Positions 23,579 to 32,312 of a DNA stretch of 55,221 bases are shown in pieces (position 1 is the stretch's first letter; each line of letters starts with the position of its first letter). This DNA is from Xylophilus ampelinus. Lineage in GTDB: Bacteria > Pseudomonadota > Gammaproteobacteria > Burkholderiales > Burkholderiaceae_C. The translations under genes and the position numbers were made by a program. The stretch spans positions 1 to 55,221 of the forward strand of contig NZ_CABFMN010000097.1 of NCBI RefSeq assembly GCF_901875635.1, in the 5' to 3' direction. The notes below the pieces were generated by a model, which had not been told where the DNA came from, did not search any database, and saw only the letters and a list, made by a program, of their open reading frames with translations.

Positions 23579-24502
23579 TCAGTCGCTCAGCGGCACCGTC
23601 TGCACCGGCGGCGGCTCGCACACCGGCGACGTGCCGGCGGCCACGGGCACGGGCTTCTCGATGCCCACGACGATGCCGCTGGGCTCCGGCGGGCGCGGCG
23701 GCGGGATCATCTCGTTCTGCTTCTCGCGCACCACGATCTCCTTCTTCGTCATCGTCACCGGTCCGAAGATCGTGCAGAAGGCGACGTCCTTGGCGTCACG
23801 GCCCGTGCCCACCCGCACCAGGCGGTCGACCGGGGCCATGCGGGTGGCGTCGAAGAGCACCCAGCGCCCGCCGATCCAGGCCTCGAACACCGCGTGGAAA
23901 TCCTGGGGGGGCTCATCGAACCACACGTAGCCCACGACCAGCCGCGCCGGAATGTTCAACGCGCGGCAGAAGGTGATGCCCAGGTGCGCGAAGTCGCGGC
24001 ACACGCCCGCACGCGCCACAAACACCTCCTGCGCGGTGGTGGTCGAGTCGCTGCTGCCCGGCTGGTAGCACAGGCTGTCGTGGATCCAGTCCACGATCGC
24101 CTGCACGCGGCCGATGCCCGGCGGCAGGTCGCCAAAGAGCTGCTGCGCTGCGCGCGACATCACGTCCGACTCGCAGTAGCGCGTCGGCATGAGGTAGTGC
24201 ATCAGCGCATCGGGCACCTGGTTGATGGGGGCCTCGGCCAACTCGGCCGGCAGACTCACGGGTGCGCGCCGCACGCTGGCGCGGTAGCGAATGCTGAGCG
24301 GCCCGGGCACGGCGTCGAAGCGCACGAAGCGGTTGCCGCTGTTGTCGTCGCTGTAGTGGTGAAGAGACACCGGAGGATCGACCTCCAGCGACTCGCTCAC
24401 GATCGACTGCGACGCGCAGTGCGCCGCCTCGATGTTCAGCAGCAGGTGCGCCGGCGCCGTGACCTTGTAGTCGAGGACGGCGTCGATGTGCGATTCATGC
24501 AT
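23579..24502 (-). CDS. Transglutaminase-like cysteine peptidase family protein
   Basis: A 307-residue protein with an N-terminal bacterial transglutaminase-associated region (LDYKVTAPAHLLLNIEAAH) and a transglutaminase-like core. The catalytic triad is visible: Cys 168 in AGVCRDFAHLG, His in QDFHAVFEAW (about 202) and Asp in VLFDATRMAP (about 218). A Pro-rich C-terminal tail (PPPRPPEPSG onward) follows. Proteins of this type are usually proteases or amidases rather than true crosslinkers, and their substrates are unknown. There is no signal peptide, so it is probably cytoplasmic. The ATG at 24502 starts MHESHIDAV. Confidence 0.87.
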   Translation of the reverse strand: MHESHIDAVLDYKVTAPAHLLLNIEAAHCASQSIVSESLEVDPPVSLHHYSDDNSGNRFVRFDAVPGPLSIRYRASVRRAPVSLPAELAEAPINQVPDALMHYLMPTRYCESDVMSRAAQQLFGDLPPGIGRVQAIVDWIHDSLCYQPGSSDSTTTAQEVFVARAGVCRDFAHLGITFCRALNIPARLVVGYVWFDEPPQDFHAVFEAWIGGRWVLFDATRMAPVDRLVRVGTGRDAKDVAFCTIFGPVTMTKKEIVVREKQNEMIPPPRPPEPSGIVVGIEKPVPVAAGTSPVCEPPPVQTVPLSD

Positions 24503-24590
24503 GACTGCCTGCGCGCCGTGGGCTGCGCAGCCTCCCTGCCAGATGGTGATGAAGGAAAAGAAACGAAGGAACGACGGGGCCGGACCGCCC

Positions 24591-24776
24591 TCAGGCCAGG
24601 GCCGGCAGAGGCATCGGCCCGCGACGCGTGCGGCGCCGCTCGGGCAACTGCCAATTGGCCTGGGTCACGTGCAGCACCCGAACCACCTGGTGGGCGGGTG
24701 ACTGCAGCAACTGGCCGAGCGAACGTCGGCGCGGCCAGCGCAAATGGCGATGCGCAGCGGTATCGGGTGCGGGCAC
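24591..24776 (-). CDS. Possible small basic protein (uncertain)
   Basis: In the 276-bp gap between the DUF1328 and transglutaminase genes, a 61-codon frame runs from a GTG (24776, 3 bases after the DUF1328 stop) to TGA at 24591. The product is very Arg-rich (RHLRWPRRRSLGQLL; LPERRRTRRGP) and I recognise no family. There is no convincing ribosome site. Tight spacing after the DUF1328 stop is the only support, so this may be chance open frame in GC-rich DNA. Confidence 0.22.
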   Translation of the reverse strand: MPAPDTAAHRHLRWPRRRSLGQLLQSPAHQVVRVLHVTQANWQLPERRRTRRGPMPLPALA

Positions 24777-24778
24777 GG

Positions 24779-24964
24779 TCAATCCAGCGCCTTGCGCGCT
24801 GCGCCGATGCCCAGTGCGGCCAGCACCAGAAAAACCACCGCCAACAGCAGGAACAGACCGAACAGCACCTTGGCGATGCCGGCCGCACCCGCGGCCACGC
24901 CGCCGAAGCCCAGCGCACCGGCCACCAGCGAGATCAGGGCGAAGATGATGGCGTACTTCAACAT
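24779..24964 (-). CDS. DUF1328 (UPF0391) small membrane protein
   Basis: A 61-residue inner-membrane protein with two hydrophobic helices ([20 protein letters not shown] and [19 protein letters not shown]) joined by a short Gly/Ala turn. It matches the UPF0391/DUF1328 family in length and in the MLKYAIIF opening and the [15 protein letters not shown] middle. These proteins are often stress-induced, but their function is unknown. An AGGAGC ribosome site precedes the ATG. The upstream 281-bp region to the GST gene shows no other gene. Confidence 0.9.
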   Translation of the reverse strand: MLKYAIIFALISLVAGALGFGGVAAGAAGIAKVLFGLFLLLAVVFLVLAALGIGAARKALD

Positions 24965-25245
24965 GGGGAAGCTCCTTGGAAATGGGTCGCGACGGTTGCA
25001 GAGTGCGTCCTCGCTGCCAGGACACTGAGCTTAGAAACACGACCCCGCGCCCCCGGACGGCGCGCCCCGCGTGGCCCCGTAGGACAAGCTCGCGCGGCCC
25101 TGACGCCGGTCGTCCTCACCGCTGTCGGGCACGGCGCACGGGCCGGCGCGACCGGCTACATTCGCTGCGGACGCCGGCTGCGGCCGGCTTCGCATCCCCG
25201 CATCCGCCCAACGACGGCATCCAACGAACCAGGAGCTCTCTCGCC

Positions 25246-25854
25246 ATGAAGCTGTACTACTCCCCCGGGGCCTGTTCCCTCTCGCCCCACATCGCGCTGC
25301 AGGAAGCCGGGCTGGCCTTCGAGCCCGTGCTGGCCAGCACCAAGAGCCACAAGCTCCAGGACGGCACCGACTACTACGGCATCAACCCGCTGGGCTACGT
25401 GCCGCTGCTCGAGCTCGACGACGGCACCACGCTGCGCGAAGGGCCGGCGATCGTGCAGTACATCGCCGACCTAGCGCCCACCAAGAACCTGGCGCCCGCT
25501 GCCGGCACCATGCAGCGCTACCGCCTGCAGGAATGGCTGACCTTCATCGGCACCGAGATCCACAAGGGTTTCAGCCCGCTGTTCAATCCGGCCATGCCCG
25601 AGGAAGCCAAGACCCTTTCGAAGGACAAGCTGAAGTCACGTTACCAGTGGCTCGACAAGCAGCTCGAGGGCCGCGAGTTCCTGATGGGCGAGCACTTCAG
25701 CGTCGCCGACGGCTACCTGTTCACCGTCACCAACTGGGCCAAGCCCACGGGGGTCGACCTGTCGTCCTTCCCGAACGTGCTGGCCTGGCACGAACGCGTC
25801 GGCCAACGCCCCGCGGTGCAGGCGGCAATGAAGGCCGAAGGCCTGATCAAGTAA
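25246..25854 (+). CDS. Beta-class glutathione S-transferase
   Basis: A 202-residue GST. The N-terminal thioredoxin-like domain starts MKLYYSPGACSLSPHIAL with Cys 10, the residue that forms a mixed disulfide with glutathione in beta-class enzymes (E. coli GstA type). The glutathione-binding GYVPLLELDDG and REGPAIVQYIADL follow, then an all-helical C-domain with FSVADGYLFTVTNW. Its role would be conjugation or reduction of electrophiles and oxidants. An AGGAGC site lies before the ATG. It is convergent with the photolyase gene and monocistronic. Confidence 0.93.
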   Translation: MKLYYSPGACSLSPHIALQEAGLAFEPVLASTKSHKLQDGTDYYGINPLGYVPLLELDDGTTLREGPAIVQYIADLAPTKNLAPAAGTMQRYRLQEWLTFIGTEIHKGFSPLFNPAMPEEAKTLSKDKLKSRYQWLDKQLEGREFLMGEHFSVADGYLFTVTNWAKPTGVDLSSFPNVLAWHERVGQRPAVQAAMKAEGLIK

Positions 25855-25870
25855 GCCGAAGCCAGCGCCC

Positions 25871-27421
25871 TCACAGCGCCTGCGGATCGTCCCGCATGCG
25901 CTGTGCGGTGCGGCGCAGCGCGGCCACCTCGTCGGCGCCGAAGCGCTGCAGGTTCTTCACCATCATCACCGTGCGCGGATTGCCCTCGAGCATCCGCGCA
26001 TGGCGCGCGACGAAGTCCCAGTACATCACCGTCATCGGGCAGGCCGCCTCGCCGCTGCGCTCGGCCGGGCGGTAGCGGCAGCCGTCACAGTAGTTGCTCA
26101 TGCGCCGGATGTAGGCGCCGCCGGCCGCATAGGGCTTGGTGACGAAGCGCGCGCCGTCCGCGTAGAGCGACATGCCCAGCGTGTTGGGCGCCTCGACCCA
26201 CTCCACGGCATCGACGTACACCGCGAGGTACCACGCGTGCACCTGCGACGGTTCCACGCCGAAGGTGAGCGCGAAGTTGCCCGTCACCATCAGCCGCTGG
26301 ATGTGGTGCGCATAGCCCGTGCGCAGGGTCTGGCCGATGGCCTGGCGCATGCAGTTCATGTGCACCTGGCCGGTCCAGTACCAGTCGGGCAACGGCGCGT
26401 CGTGCCGCAGCGCGTTGGCCTGCAGCAGCTTCGGCATGCGCCACCAATACACGCCGCGCATGAACTCGCGCCAGCCGAGAATCTGGCGCACGAAGCCCTC
26501 CACCGCCTCGATGGGTGCACGGCCGGCCTCGTGCTCGGCCACCGCGGCCGCGATGACCTCGCGCGGATCGAGCAGCTTCAGGTTGAGCGAGGACGAGATC
26601 AGGCCGTGGTACAGGAAGGGCTCGTCCTGCCACATCGCGTCCTGGAAGCGGCCGAAGTTCTGCAGCCGCTCGGCGACGAAGGCGGCCAGCGCATGCAGCG
26701 CCTGTTCGCGCGTGACCGGCCAGTCGAAGCCTTCGGCACTGCCGTAGTGGTCGCCGAAATGCGCCTCCACGTCGGCCAGCACCTCGCGCGTGATCGCGTC
26801 CGGCGCGAAGGAAGGCGGACGCGGCAGCATGCCCGGGCCGGCGCGGCCGAACGCGCCCCGGTTGTCGTGGTCATAGTTCCACTGCCCGCCAACCGGACCG
26901 CCGTCGGCATCGAGCAGCACGCCGTGCTGCTGGCGCATGCGGCGGTAGAAGGCCTCCATCACCAGCCGTGTCTTGCCGCGCGCATGGTCGGCGAACTCGG
27001 CGCGCGAGGCCATGAAGTGCAGGTCGTCGCGCACGTCCAGGCGCACGCTGGCCTGCGCGCAGGTGCCGGCGATGGCCTGCTCGAGGCGCCACTCGCCGGC
27101 CTCGGTCATCACCACCACTTCGGGCCGCTGGTGCGCGAGCGCGTCGGCCAGCGCGTCGGCGATGCCGGCGAAGCGGTGGGTGCCGATGCGCAGGTACCGC
27201 AGCGGCCAGCCACGCCCGCGCAGCAGCTCGGCGAAGTGGCGCATCGCCGACAGGAAAAGCGCGGTGCGCATCTTCGTGCTCGGCACATGCTCGGACTCCT
27301 CGCGCGCCTCGACCATCAGCAAAGCGTCGTGCGCCGGGTCGAAGCCCTCGAAGGCCACGTTCTGCAGGCTCAGCTGGTCGCCGAGCACCAGCACCAGCCG
27401 GCGCACGGGCGTACCGCTCAT
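25871..27421 (-). CDS. Iron-sulfur bacterial (6-4) photolyase / cryptochrome (PhrB/CryB-like)
   Basis: A 516-residue FeS-BCP photolyase that uses FAD, a lumazine-type antenna and a 4Fe-4S cluster to repair (6-4) photoproducts in DNA. The N-domain opens RRLVLVLGDQLSLQN and includes the family's TKMRTALFLSAMRHFAEL. The cluster cysteines are all present, at 357 (MNCMRQ), 445 and 448 (YCDGC) and 461 (ACPM), with the spacing known for PhrB of Agrobacterium. The FAD pocket includes MVTGNFALTFGVEP and AVEWVEAPNTLGMS. Its ATG overlaps the stop of the upstream MFS gene (27418-27421), so the two form an operon. Confidence 0.93.
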   Translation of the reverse strand: MSGTPVRRLVLVLGDQLSLQNVAFEGFDPAHDALLMVEAREESEHVPSTKMRTALFLSAMRHFAELLRGRGWPLRYLRIGTHRFAGIADALADALAHQRPEVVVMTEAGEWRLEQAIAGTCAQASVRLDVRDDLHFMASRAEFADHARGKTRLVMEAFYRRMRQQHGVLLDADGGPVGGQWNYDHDNRGAFGRAGPGMLPRPPSFAPDAITREVLADVEAHFGDHYGSAEGFDWPVTREQALHALAAFVAERLQNFGRFQDAMWQDEPFLYHGLISSSLNLKLLDPREVIAAAVAEHEAGRAPIEAVEGFVRQILGWREFMRGVYWWRMPKLLQANALRHDAPLPDWYWTGQVHMNCMRQAIGQTLRTGYAHHIQRLMVTGNFALTFGVEPSQVHAWYLAVYVDAVEWVEAPNTLGMSLYADGARFVTKPYAAGGAYIRRMSNYCDGCRYRPAERSGEAACPMTVMYWDFVARHARMLEGNPRTVMMVKNLQRFGADEVAALRRTAQRMRDDPQAL

Positions 27422-28638
27422 CGGAGGGCCTTCTGCCGGCAGGCCAGGACAGCGCCCAGCCACAGCGCCAGGGCCGAGGCGACGAGCCCGCGCGCCAACC
27501 CGCCCGGCCCGTCGGCGATCCAGCCGACCACCGTCGGCCCGACGATCTGCCCGAGCGCGAACAGGATGGTGAAGGCGCTGATGCCCGCGGCCCACTGCGC
27601 GGGCGGCAGGTTGTGCCGCACCAGCGCGGTGGTCGACGCCACCACCGACAGGAACACGGCGCCGAACAGCAGCCCCGACGCCAGCGCCACCGGCCACGCC
27701 GGGCTGAGCACCGGCAGCAGCGTGGCCACGCCCAGCAGCGCATTGAGCAGCGCCTGCGGCCCGCCGCCGCGCCAGCGGCCCAGCACGCCGGCCCACAGCC
27801 GCGACGAGGCCACCACCGCCACGCCCAGCAGCGCATAGAAGAGCGTGAGCTGCCCGGCACTCGCGCCGCCCGTGCGCAGCAGCGCGATCACGAAGGTCAT
27901 GTAGCCGATGTAGCCGGCGCCGAAGCACAGGTAGCCCGCCATCGCCCAGCCCAGGCGGCGCAACGGCACGGCGGCGCCGGCCGACGCCGGCCCGCCCGCC
28001 CCGGGCGCGGGCGTGGCCGGCAATGCACGGGCGGTCGCGGCAAGAAGCAGGGTTGCGATCAGGCTCGCGACGGCCAGGCCCCACCAGGCCCAGCGCCACG
28101 CATGCGCGCCGTCGGCACCCCAGGCCAGCAGCGGTGGCACCCCCAGGGCCGACACCACGATGCCCAGCCCCGTGCCGCCGTAGTAGAGCCCGAGCAGGAA
28201 GCCCGACTGCGCGGGATGCTCCGCCGCGAGCCGCGCGGCCAGCAGCCCGCCGGCCACGAACACCCACGCGCTCGCCACGCCCGCCAGCAGCCGTTGCACC
28301 AGCAGCGCCGGCGCGCCGGTGAAGAAGCCGCTGGCGCCCATGAACACGCTGGCCAGCACGGCGCCGAGCACGAGCAGCCGGCCCGCGCCCCAACGCCGCA
28401 TGAGCGCCGGCGTGCACAGCGCCCCGAGCAGATAGCCCAGCGCGTTCGCGGTGTTCATGCCACCCGCGAGTGCGTAGCTCCAGCCCAGGTCGTCGCGCAT
28501 CGGCGGCAGCAGCAGGCCGTAGGCGAAGCGCGTGATGCCCAGCGACACGGCCGCGCCCATCGACAGGCCGAGCGCCAGCAGCACGGACCTCGCGGCGGAG
28601 GGGGGCGCAACGGCGGAAGGATCGGATGCGGTGCTCAT
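27418..28638 (-). CDS. YbfB/YjiJ family MFS transporter
   Basis: A 406-residue membrane protein with about twelve hydrophobic helices, of the MFS_4 (YbfB/YjiJ) group. The first helix ends in GITRFAYGLLLPPMRDDLGW, the group's hallmark, followed by AGGMNTANALGYLLGAL. The substrate is unknown for this group. It is translationally coupled to the photolyase gene, which is an unexplained but probably real pairing. The ATG at 28638 is the only plausible start; the leader before it is Ser/Ala-rich. Confidence 0.88.
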   Translation of the reverse strand: MSTASDPSAVAPPSAARSVLLALGLSMGAAVSLGITRFAYGLLLPPMRDDLGWSYALAGGMNTANALGYLLGALCTPALMRRWGAGRLLVLGAVLASVFMGASGFFTGAPALLVQRLLAGVASAWVFVAGGLLAARLAAEHPAQSGFLLGLYYGGTGLGIVVSALGVPPLLAWGADGAHAWRWAWWGLAVASLIATLLLAATARALPATPAPGAGGPASAGAAVPLRRLGWAMAGYLCFGAGYIGYMTFVIALLRTGGASAGQLTLFYALLGVAVVASSRLWAGVLGRWRGGGPQALLNALLGVATLLPVLSPAWPVALASGLLFGAVFLSVVASTTALVRHNLPPAQWAAGISAFTILFALGQIVGPTVVGWIADGPGGLARGLVASALALWLGAVLACRQKALR

Positions 28639-28832
28639 GGGGTCGGCGCATTCTGCGCTGCGGGCGCACGGGCCGCTCGTCGGGGGTTGCCTAGCAACAA
28701 ACCGTCAACCCCGCTGCCGCAAGGCCGCGCAGGCTGGCGTACGCTGTGCGGCGGGAAGGTTGCCGCGCGCAGCGTGCGCGCCGGCGCGACTCAAGACCCA
28801 CAACAACCTCAGCGACGAAAGGCTTCACGCCC

Positions 28833-29936
28833 ATGCCCACCCTTTTCGACCCGGTCCAGGCCGGCGACCTGCACCTGAAGAACCGCATCGTGATGGCGCC
28901 GCTCACGCGCAACCGCTCGCCCAATGCGATCCCGCGCGACATCACCGCCACCTACTACGCGCAGCGCGCCGATGCGGGCCTGCTCATCACCGAGGCCACC
29001 GCCATCAGCCACCAGGGCCAGGGCTATGCCGACGTGCCGGGCCTGTACGGCACCGAGCAGCTCGACGGCTGGAAGAAGGTCACCGCCGCCGTGCATGCCA
29101 AGGGCGGCACGATCGTCACGCAGCTGTGGCACGTCGGCCGCGTCTCGCACACCGAGCTGCAGCCCGACGGCGGCGCACCGGTCGCGCCCTCGGCCATCAC
29201 GGCCAAGACCAAGACCGTGCTGATCAAGGACGGCGTGCCGACCTTCGTCGAGACCTCCCATCCCCGTGCGCTGAAAGTGACCGAGCTGCCCGGCATCGTC
29301 CACACCTACGCCGCCGCCGCCCGCAACGCGGTCGAGACCGCCGGCTTCGACGGCGTCGAGATCCACGGCGCCAACGGCTATCTGCTCGACCAGTTCCTCA
29401 AGGACGGCAGCAACCACCGCACCGACGACTACGGCGGCTCGATCGAGAACCGCGCGCGCCTGCTGCTGGAGGTGACGCGCGCCGTGGCCGATGCCGTGGG
29501 CCATGGCAAGGTCGGTATCCGATTGTCGCCCGTCACGCCCGCCAACGACGTGGTCGACAGCGCCCCGCAGCCGCTCTTCGAGTACGTGGTCAAGCAACTG
29601 GCGCAACTCGGCCTGGCGTATCTCCACATCATCGAGGGTGCGACCGGCGGCCCGCGCGAGATCCCGGACCGCCCCTTCGACTACGACGCGCTCAAGCAGG
29701 CCTACCGCGAGGCCGGCGGCCGCGCCGCCTGGATGGTGAACAACGGCTACGACCTGCCGATGGCCGAGATCGCCGTGAAGGAAGGCGACGACCTGATCGC
29801 CTTCGGCAAGCCCTTCATCGCCAACCCCGACCTCGTGCGCCGCATCCGCGAACACGCGCCGTGGAACGAGGTCGACAAGGCCACCCTCTACGGTGGCGGC
29901 GAGAAGGGCTACACCGACTATCCGACGCTGAGCTGA
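28833..29936 (+). CDS. Old Yellow Enzyme family alkene reductase (NemA-like)
   Basis: A 367-residue FMN enzyme of the OYE family, reducing activated C=C bonds (N-ethylmaleimide, nitrate esters, enones) with NADPH. It opens LFDPVQAGDLHLKNRIVMAP with MAPLTRNRS. The active-site segment FDGVEIHGANGYLLDQFL carries the His/Asn pair that binds the substrate carbonyl, followed by RTDDYGGSIENRARL. FMN phosphate contacts lie near LIAFGKPFIANPDLV. Length and motifs match E. coli NemA closely. No nemR gene is present. It is followed 16 bp later by a tautomerase gene. Confidence 0.95.
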   Translation: MPTLFDPVQAGDLHLKNRIVMAPLTRNRSPNAIPRDITATYYAQRADAGLLITEATAISHQGQGYADVPGLYGTEQLDGWKKVTAAVHAKGGTIVTQLWHVGRVSHTELQPDGGAPVAPSAITAKTKTVLIKDGVPTFVETSHPRALKVTELPGIVHTYAAAARNAVETAGFDGVEIHGANGYLLDQFLKDGSNHRTDDYGGSIENRARLLLEVTRAVADAVGHGKVGIRLSPVTPANDVVDSAPQPLFEYVVKQLAQLGLAYLHIIEGATGGPREIPDRPFDYDALKQAYREAGGRAAWMVNNGYDLPMAEIAVKEGDDLIAFGKPFIANPDLVRRIREHAPWNEVDKATLYGGGEKGYTDYPTLS

Positions 29937-29952
29937 GCACCGCGGCCTGCTC

Positions 29953-30348
29953 ATGCCCTACCTGCAGCTCGACGTGGCCGGCCCCTACCCTGCGGCCACC
30001 AAGCAGCGCCTGGCCGACGCGATGAGCCGGACCTACGCGCGCATGATGTCGGTCGACATCCGCCGCATTACCGTGGCCGTGCGAGAGTTGGGCGAGGGCG
30101 GGCTGTGGCGCATCGCCACCGAGGGCGAGCCGCCCGTGCCCGTCGCCATCCTGATGCTGGACATTCGCGCCGGCCGCCCGGCCGAGCTGCGCATGGCGGT
30201 GGCCGAGGCCCTGTGCGCCCACTGCGTCGAGCTGCTGGGCCTGCGCGAAGACCGGCTCAACGTCGAATTCACGCAGCACAGCGGCGATGAGATGTACCAC
30301 CCGGCGCTTGGCGGCTTCAGTCCCGACTGGTCACCTGGCGAGGCGTAG
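29953..30348 (+). CDS. Tautomerase superfamily protein
   Basis: A 131-residue protein of the tautomerase (4-oxalocrotonate tautomerase/MIF-like) superfamily. The initiator Met is followed directly by Pro ([10 protein letters not shown]), the catalytic N-terminal base. A second beta-alpha-beta half is visible ([18 protein letters not shown], then the helix [17 protein letters not shown]). At 131 residues it is about twice the 4-OT length, like a fused two-unit member. It follows the OYE gene by 16 bp and may be co-transcribed. The substrate is unknown. Confidence 0.85.
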   Translation: MPYLQLDVAGPYPAATKQRLADAMSRTYARMMSVDIRRITVAVRELGEGGLWRIATEGEPPVPVAILMLDIRAGRPAELRMAVAEALCAHCVELLGLREDRLNVEFTQHSGDEMYHPALGGFSPDWSPGEA

Positions 30349-30401
30349 CCGACGTGGCCTTTGGCCGTCGACGGCGGGCGATGCACCGCCGACGCACTGC
30401 G

Positions 30402-30764
30402 ATGATCGCCTCCATGACCGACGCCCTGCTCCGCTTCGGCGGCACCCTGCTGCTCTTCATGGCCACCGCCGTGGCCGAGATCGTGGGCTGCTACCTGCCC
30501 TGGCTGTGGCTGCGCAAGGGCGGCCCGGTGTGGCTGCTGCTGCCGGCCGCGCTGAGCCTCGCGCTCTTCGCCTGGCTGCTCACCCTGCACCCGCAGGCGG
30601 CCGGGCGCGTGTACGCGGCCTACGGCGGCGTCTACATCGCGGTCGCCCTGGGCTGGCTGTGGGCGGTGGACGGCATCGCACCCACGCGCTGGGACGTGGT
30701 GGGCGCCGGCGTGGCGCTGGCGGGCATGGCGATCATCATGCTGGCGCCGCGCGGGGCGGGCTGA
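30402..30764 (+). CDS. YnfA (UPF0060) family membrane protein
   Basis: A 120-residue protein with four hydrophobic helices, closely matching E. coli YnfA, a small-multidrug-resistance-like protein. Shared blocks are [44 protein letters not shown] and a conserved W-x-VDG. The start is ambiguous: ATG 30402 ([10 protein letters not shown]) or ATG 30414 ([10 protein letters not shown]), neither with a good ribosome site; the second is closer to the usual length. YnfA is implicated in efflux of some antiseptics and dyes in enterobacteria, but its physiological role is unclear. Confidence 0.9.
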   Translation: MIASMTDALLRFGGTLLLFMATAVAEIVGCYLPWLWLRKGGPVWLLLPAALSLALFAWLLTLHPQAAGRVYAAYGGVYIAVALGWLWAVDGIAPTRWDVVGAGVALAGMAIIMLAPRGAG

Positions 30765-30775
30765 AGCGCTCGGGT

Positions 30776-30842
30776 TGCAGGCCAAATCGGCCTGCAACGC
30801 CCGCAGGGCGGGCGTGAACGGCTATTGAAAACATAGCAAAAA
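30776..30842 (+). repeat. Interspersed ~60-bp repeat, copy 6
   Basis: This copy reads TGCAGGCCAAATCGGCCTG, CAACGCCCGCAGGGCGGGCG and then GGCTATTGAAAACATAGCAA. Two internal hairpins are visible (GGCC-AAATC-GGCC and GCCCGC-AG-GGCGGGC). It lies between the ynfA-like gene and the convergent sensor-kinase gene. Confidence 0.7.
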
Positions 30843-30893
30843 GGCGCTCACGCGAGGCCAGGGCACGGGCATGGGCGCCTCGTTCACGCCGCC

Positions 30894-32312
30894 TCACCCC
30901 TTGGCGAACACCAGCTCCACCCGCAACCCGCCCTGCGGCCCGGCGGTCGCCAGCGACAGCGGCGCCTTCAGCAGCTGCGCGTAGCGCGCCACGATGGCCA
31001 ACCCGAGTCCCGCGCCCTGCCCGAGCTTCTGCCCGTCCGGACCCTGGGCCCAGCGCTGCATCAGGTCGCGCTGCGCGGCCTCGGGGATGCCCGGCCCGTC
31101 GTCCACCACCGCCAGCGTGCAATGCGTGGGCGTGGCGGCCAGTTCCAGCGTGATGGTCTTGCCGCCGTAGCGCAGCGCGTTGTCGATCAGGTTGTCGAGG
31201 ATGCCCTCGATCAGGCCCGCGTCCGCCAGCACGGTGAAGTCCTGCGCTTCGCCTTCGTCCAGCCCGCGCGCCCCCAGGTCCACGCCGCGCGCGTCGGCCT
31301 TGGCCAGGTGGCGCAGCACCGTGTCGCCCACCAGCGCATCGAGCCGCACCGGCTCGCGCTGGAGCACCGCATCGCTCTCGTCCGCCAGCGCCAGTGCCAG
31401 CAGCTGGTCGACCAGGTGGCTGGCGCGCGCCTCGCTCGCGGCGATGCGTTGCAGCTGCTCGCGCCACACCCCAGGCGTGGGGTTGGCCAGGCCGTAGTCG
31501 GCCAGCGCGCGGATGCCGGCCAGCGGCGTGCGCAGCTCGTGCGCCACGTTGCCCGCGAACTCGCGCTGCGAGCGCACGCTGCGGTCCAGCCGCACGAACA
31601 GGTCGTTCACCGCCTCGCCCACGCGCTCGATCTCGCGCGCCGTGGGGGGCACCGCCACGGGCGACAGGTCGCTGGCGTCGCGGTGCGCGAGTGTGGTCTG
31701 CAGCGCGGCCAGTGGTGCCAGGTCACGCGCGATGCCGCGCCACAGCCACACGGCCAGCAGCGCCAGCAGCAGCACCTGCGGCAGCGTCGCGAAGACCAGC
31801 ACCCGGCCGGCCAGCACGCCCCGTGTCACGGTGGTGTGCGCCACCACCACGCGGTAGTCGCCCGGACGGTCCTGCACCTGGTGGCGCAAGGTGACGGCGC
31901 GCACGTCGTGGCCGTCGAGAGCGAATTCGGAGAAATGGAAGGCCTCGCCCGGCGCTGGTCCCTCGGCCGGCATCGGCGTGCCGGCCAACTGGCGGCCGTC
32001 GGGCCGCAGCACGCCGAAATACACCTTCTCGGCGCGGTCGAAGAGCGCGGCCGTCAGCTCGCGCGGCGTGAGCTGCAGCGCCACCTCGCCGTCCGGATTG
32101 GGCCGCACGTTGGAGGCGATCGAGTACGCATCGTCGAGCAGCGCGCGGTCGAAGGCCTGCTGCGTGAAGTAGCTCGCCACCATGAAGGTGACGACGGTGC
32201 CGGCCAGCCAGGTGAGCGCCAGCGGCAGCATCACGTGCCGCAGCACCCGCGCGCGCAGCGAGGGCGAAGCGCGCCTGGCTGCGCCCGTGGCTGCGGCGTG
32301 CGGCCCGCTCAA
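30894..32312 (-). CDS. Sensor histidine kinase of a QseC/PmrB-like two-component system
   Basis: A 472-residue inner-membrane kinase: first transmembrane helix (about residues 28-50), a periplasmic sensor of about 130 residues of the 2CSK_N type, a second helix (LVFATLPQVLLLALLAVWLW), HAMP-like linker, and a dimerisation domain with phosphorylated His 258 in NVAHELRTPLAG. ATPase boxes follow: NLIDNALRYGG (N), DDGPGIPE (G1), GQGAGLGLAIV (G2). The likely start is TTG at 32312, overlapping the stop of the response-regulator gene and 12 bases after GGAGG. The signal is unknown. Confidence 0.9.
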   Translation of the reverse strand: MSGPHAAATGAARRASPSLRARVLRHVMLPLALTWLAGTVVTFMVASYFTQQAFDRALLDDAYSIASNVRPNPDGEVALQLTPRELTAALFDRAEKVYFGVLRPDGRQLAGTPMPAEGPAPGEAFHFSEFALDGHDVRAVTLRHQVQDRPGDYRVVVAHTTVTRGVLAGRVLVFATLPQVLLLALLAVWLWRGIARDLAPLAALQTTLAHRDASDLSPVAVPPTAREIERVGEAVNDLFVRLDRSVRSQREFAGNVAHELRTPLAGIRALADYGLANPTPGVWREQLQRIAASEARASHLVDQLLALALADESDAVLQREPVRLDALVGDTVLRHLAKADARGVDLGARGLDEGEAQDFTVLADAGLIEGILDNLIDNALRYGGKTITLELAATPTHCTLAVVDDGPGIPEAAQRDLMQRWAQGPDGQKLGQGAGLGLAIVARYAQLLKAPLSLATAGPQGGLRVELVFAKG

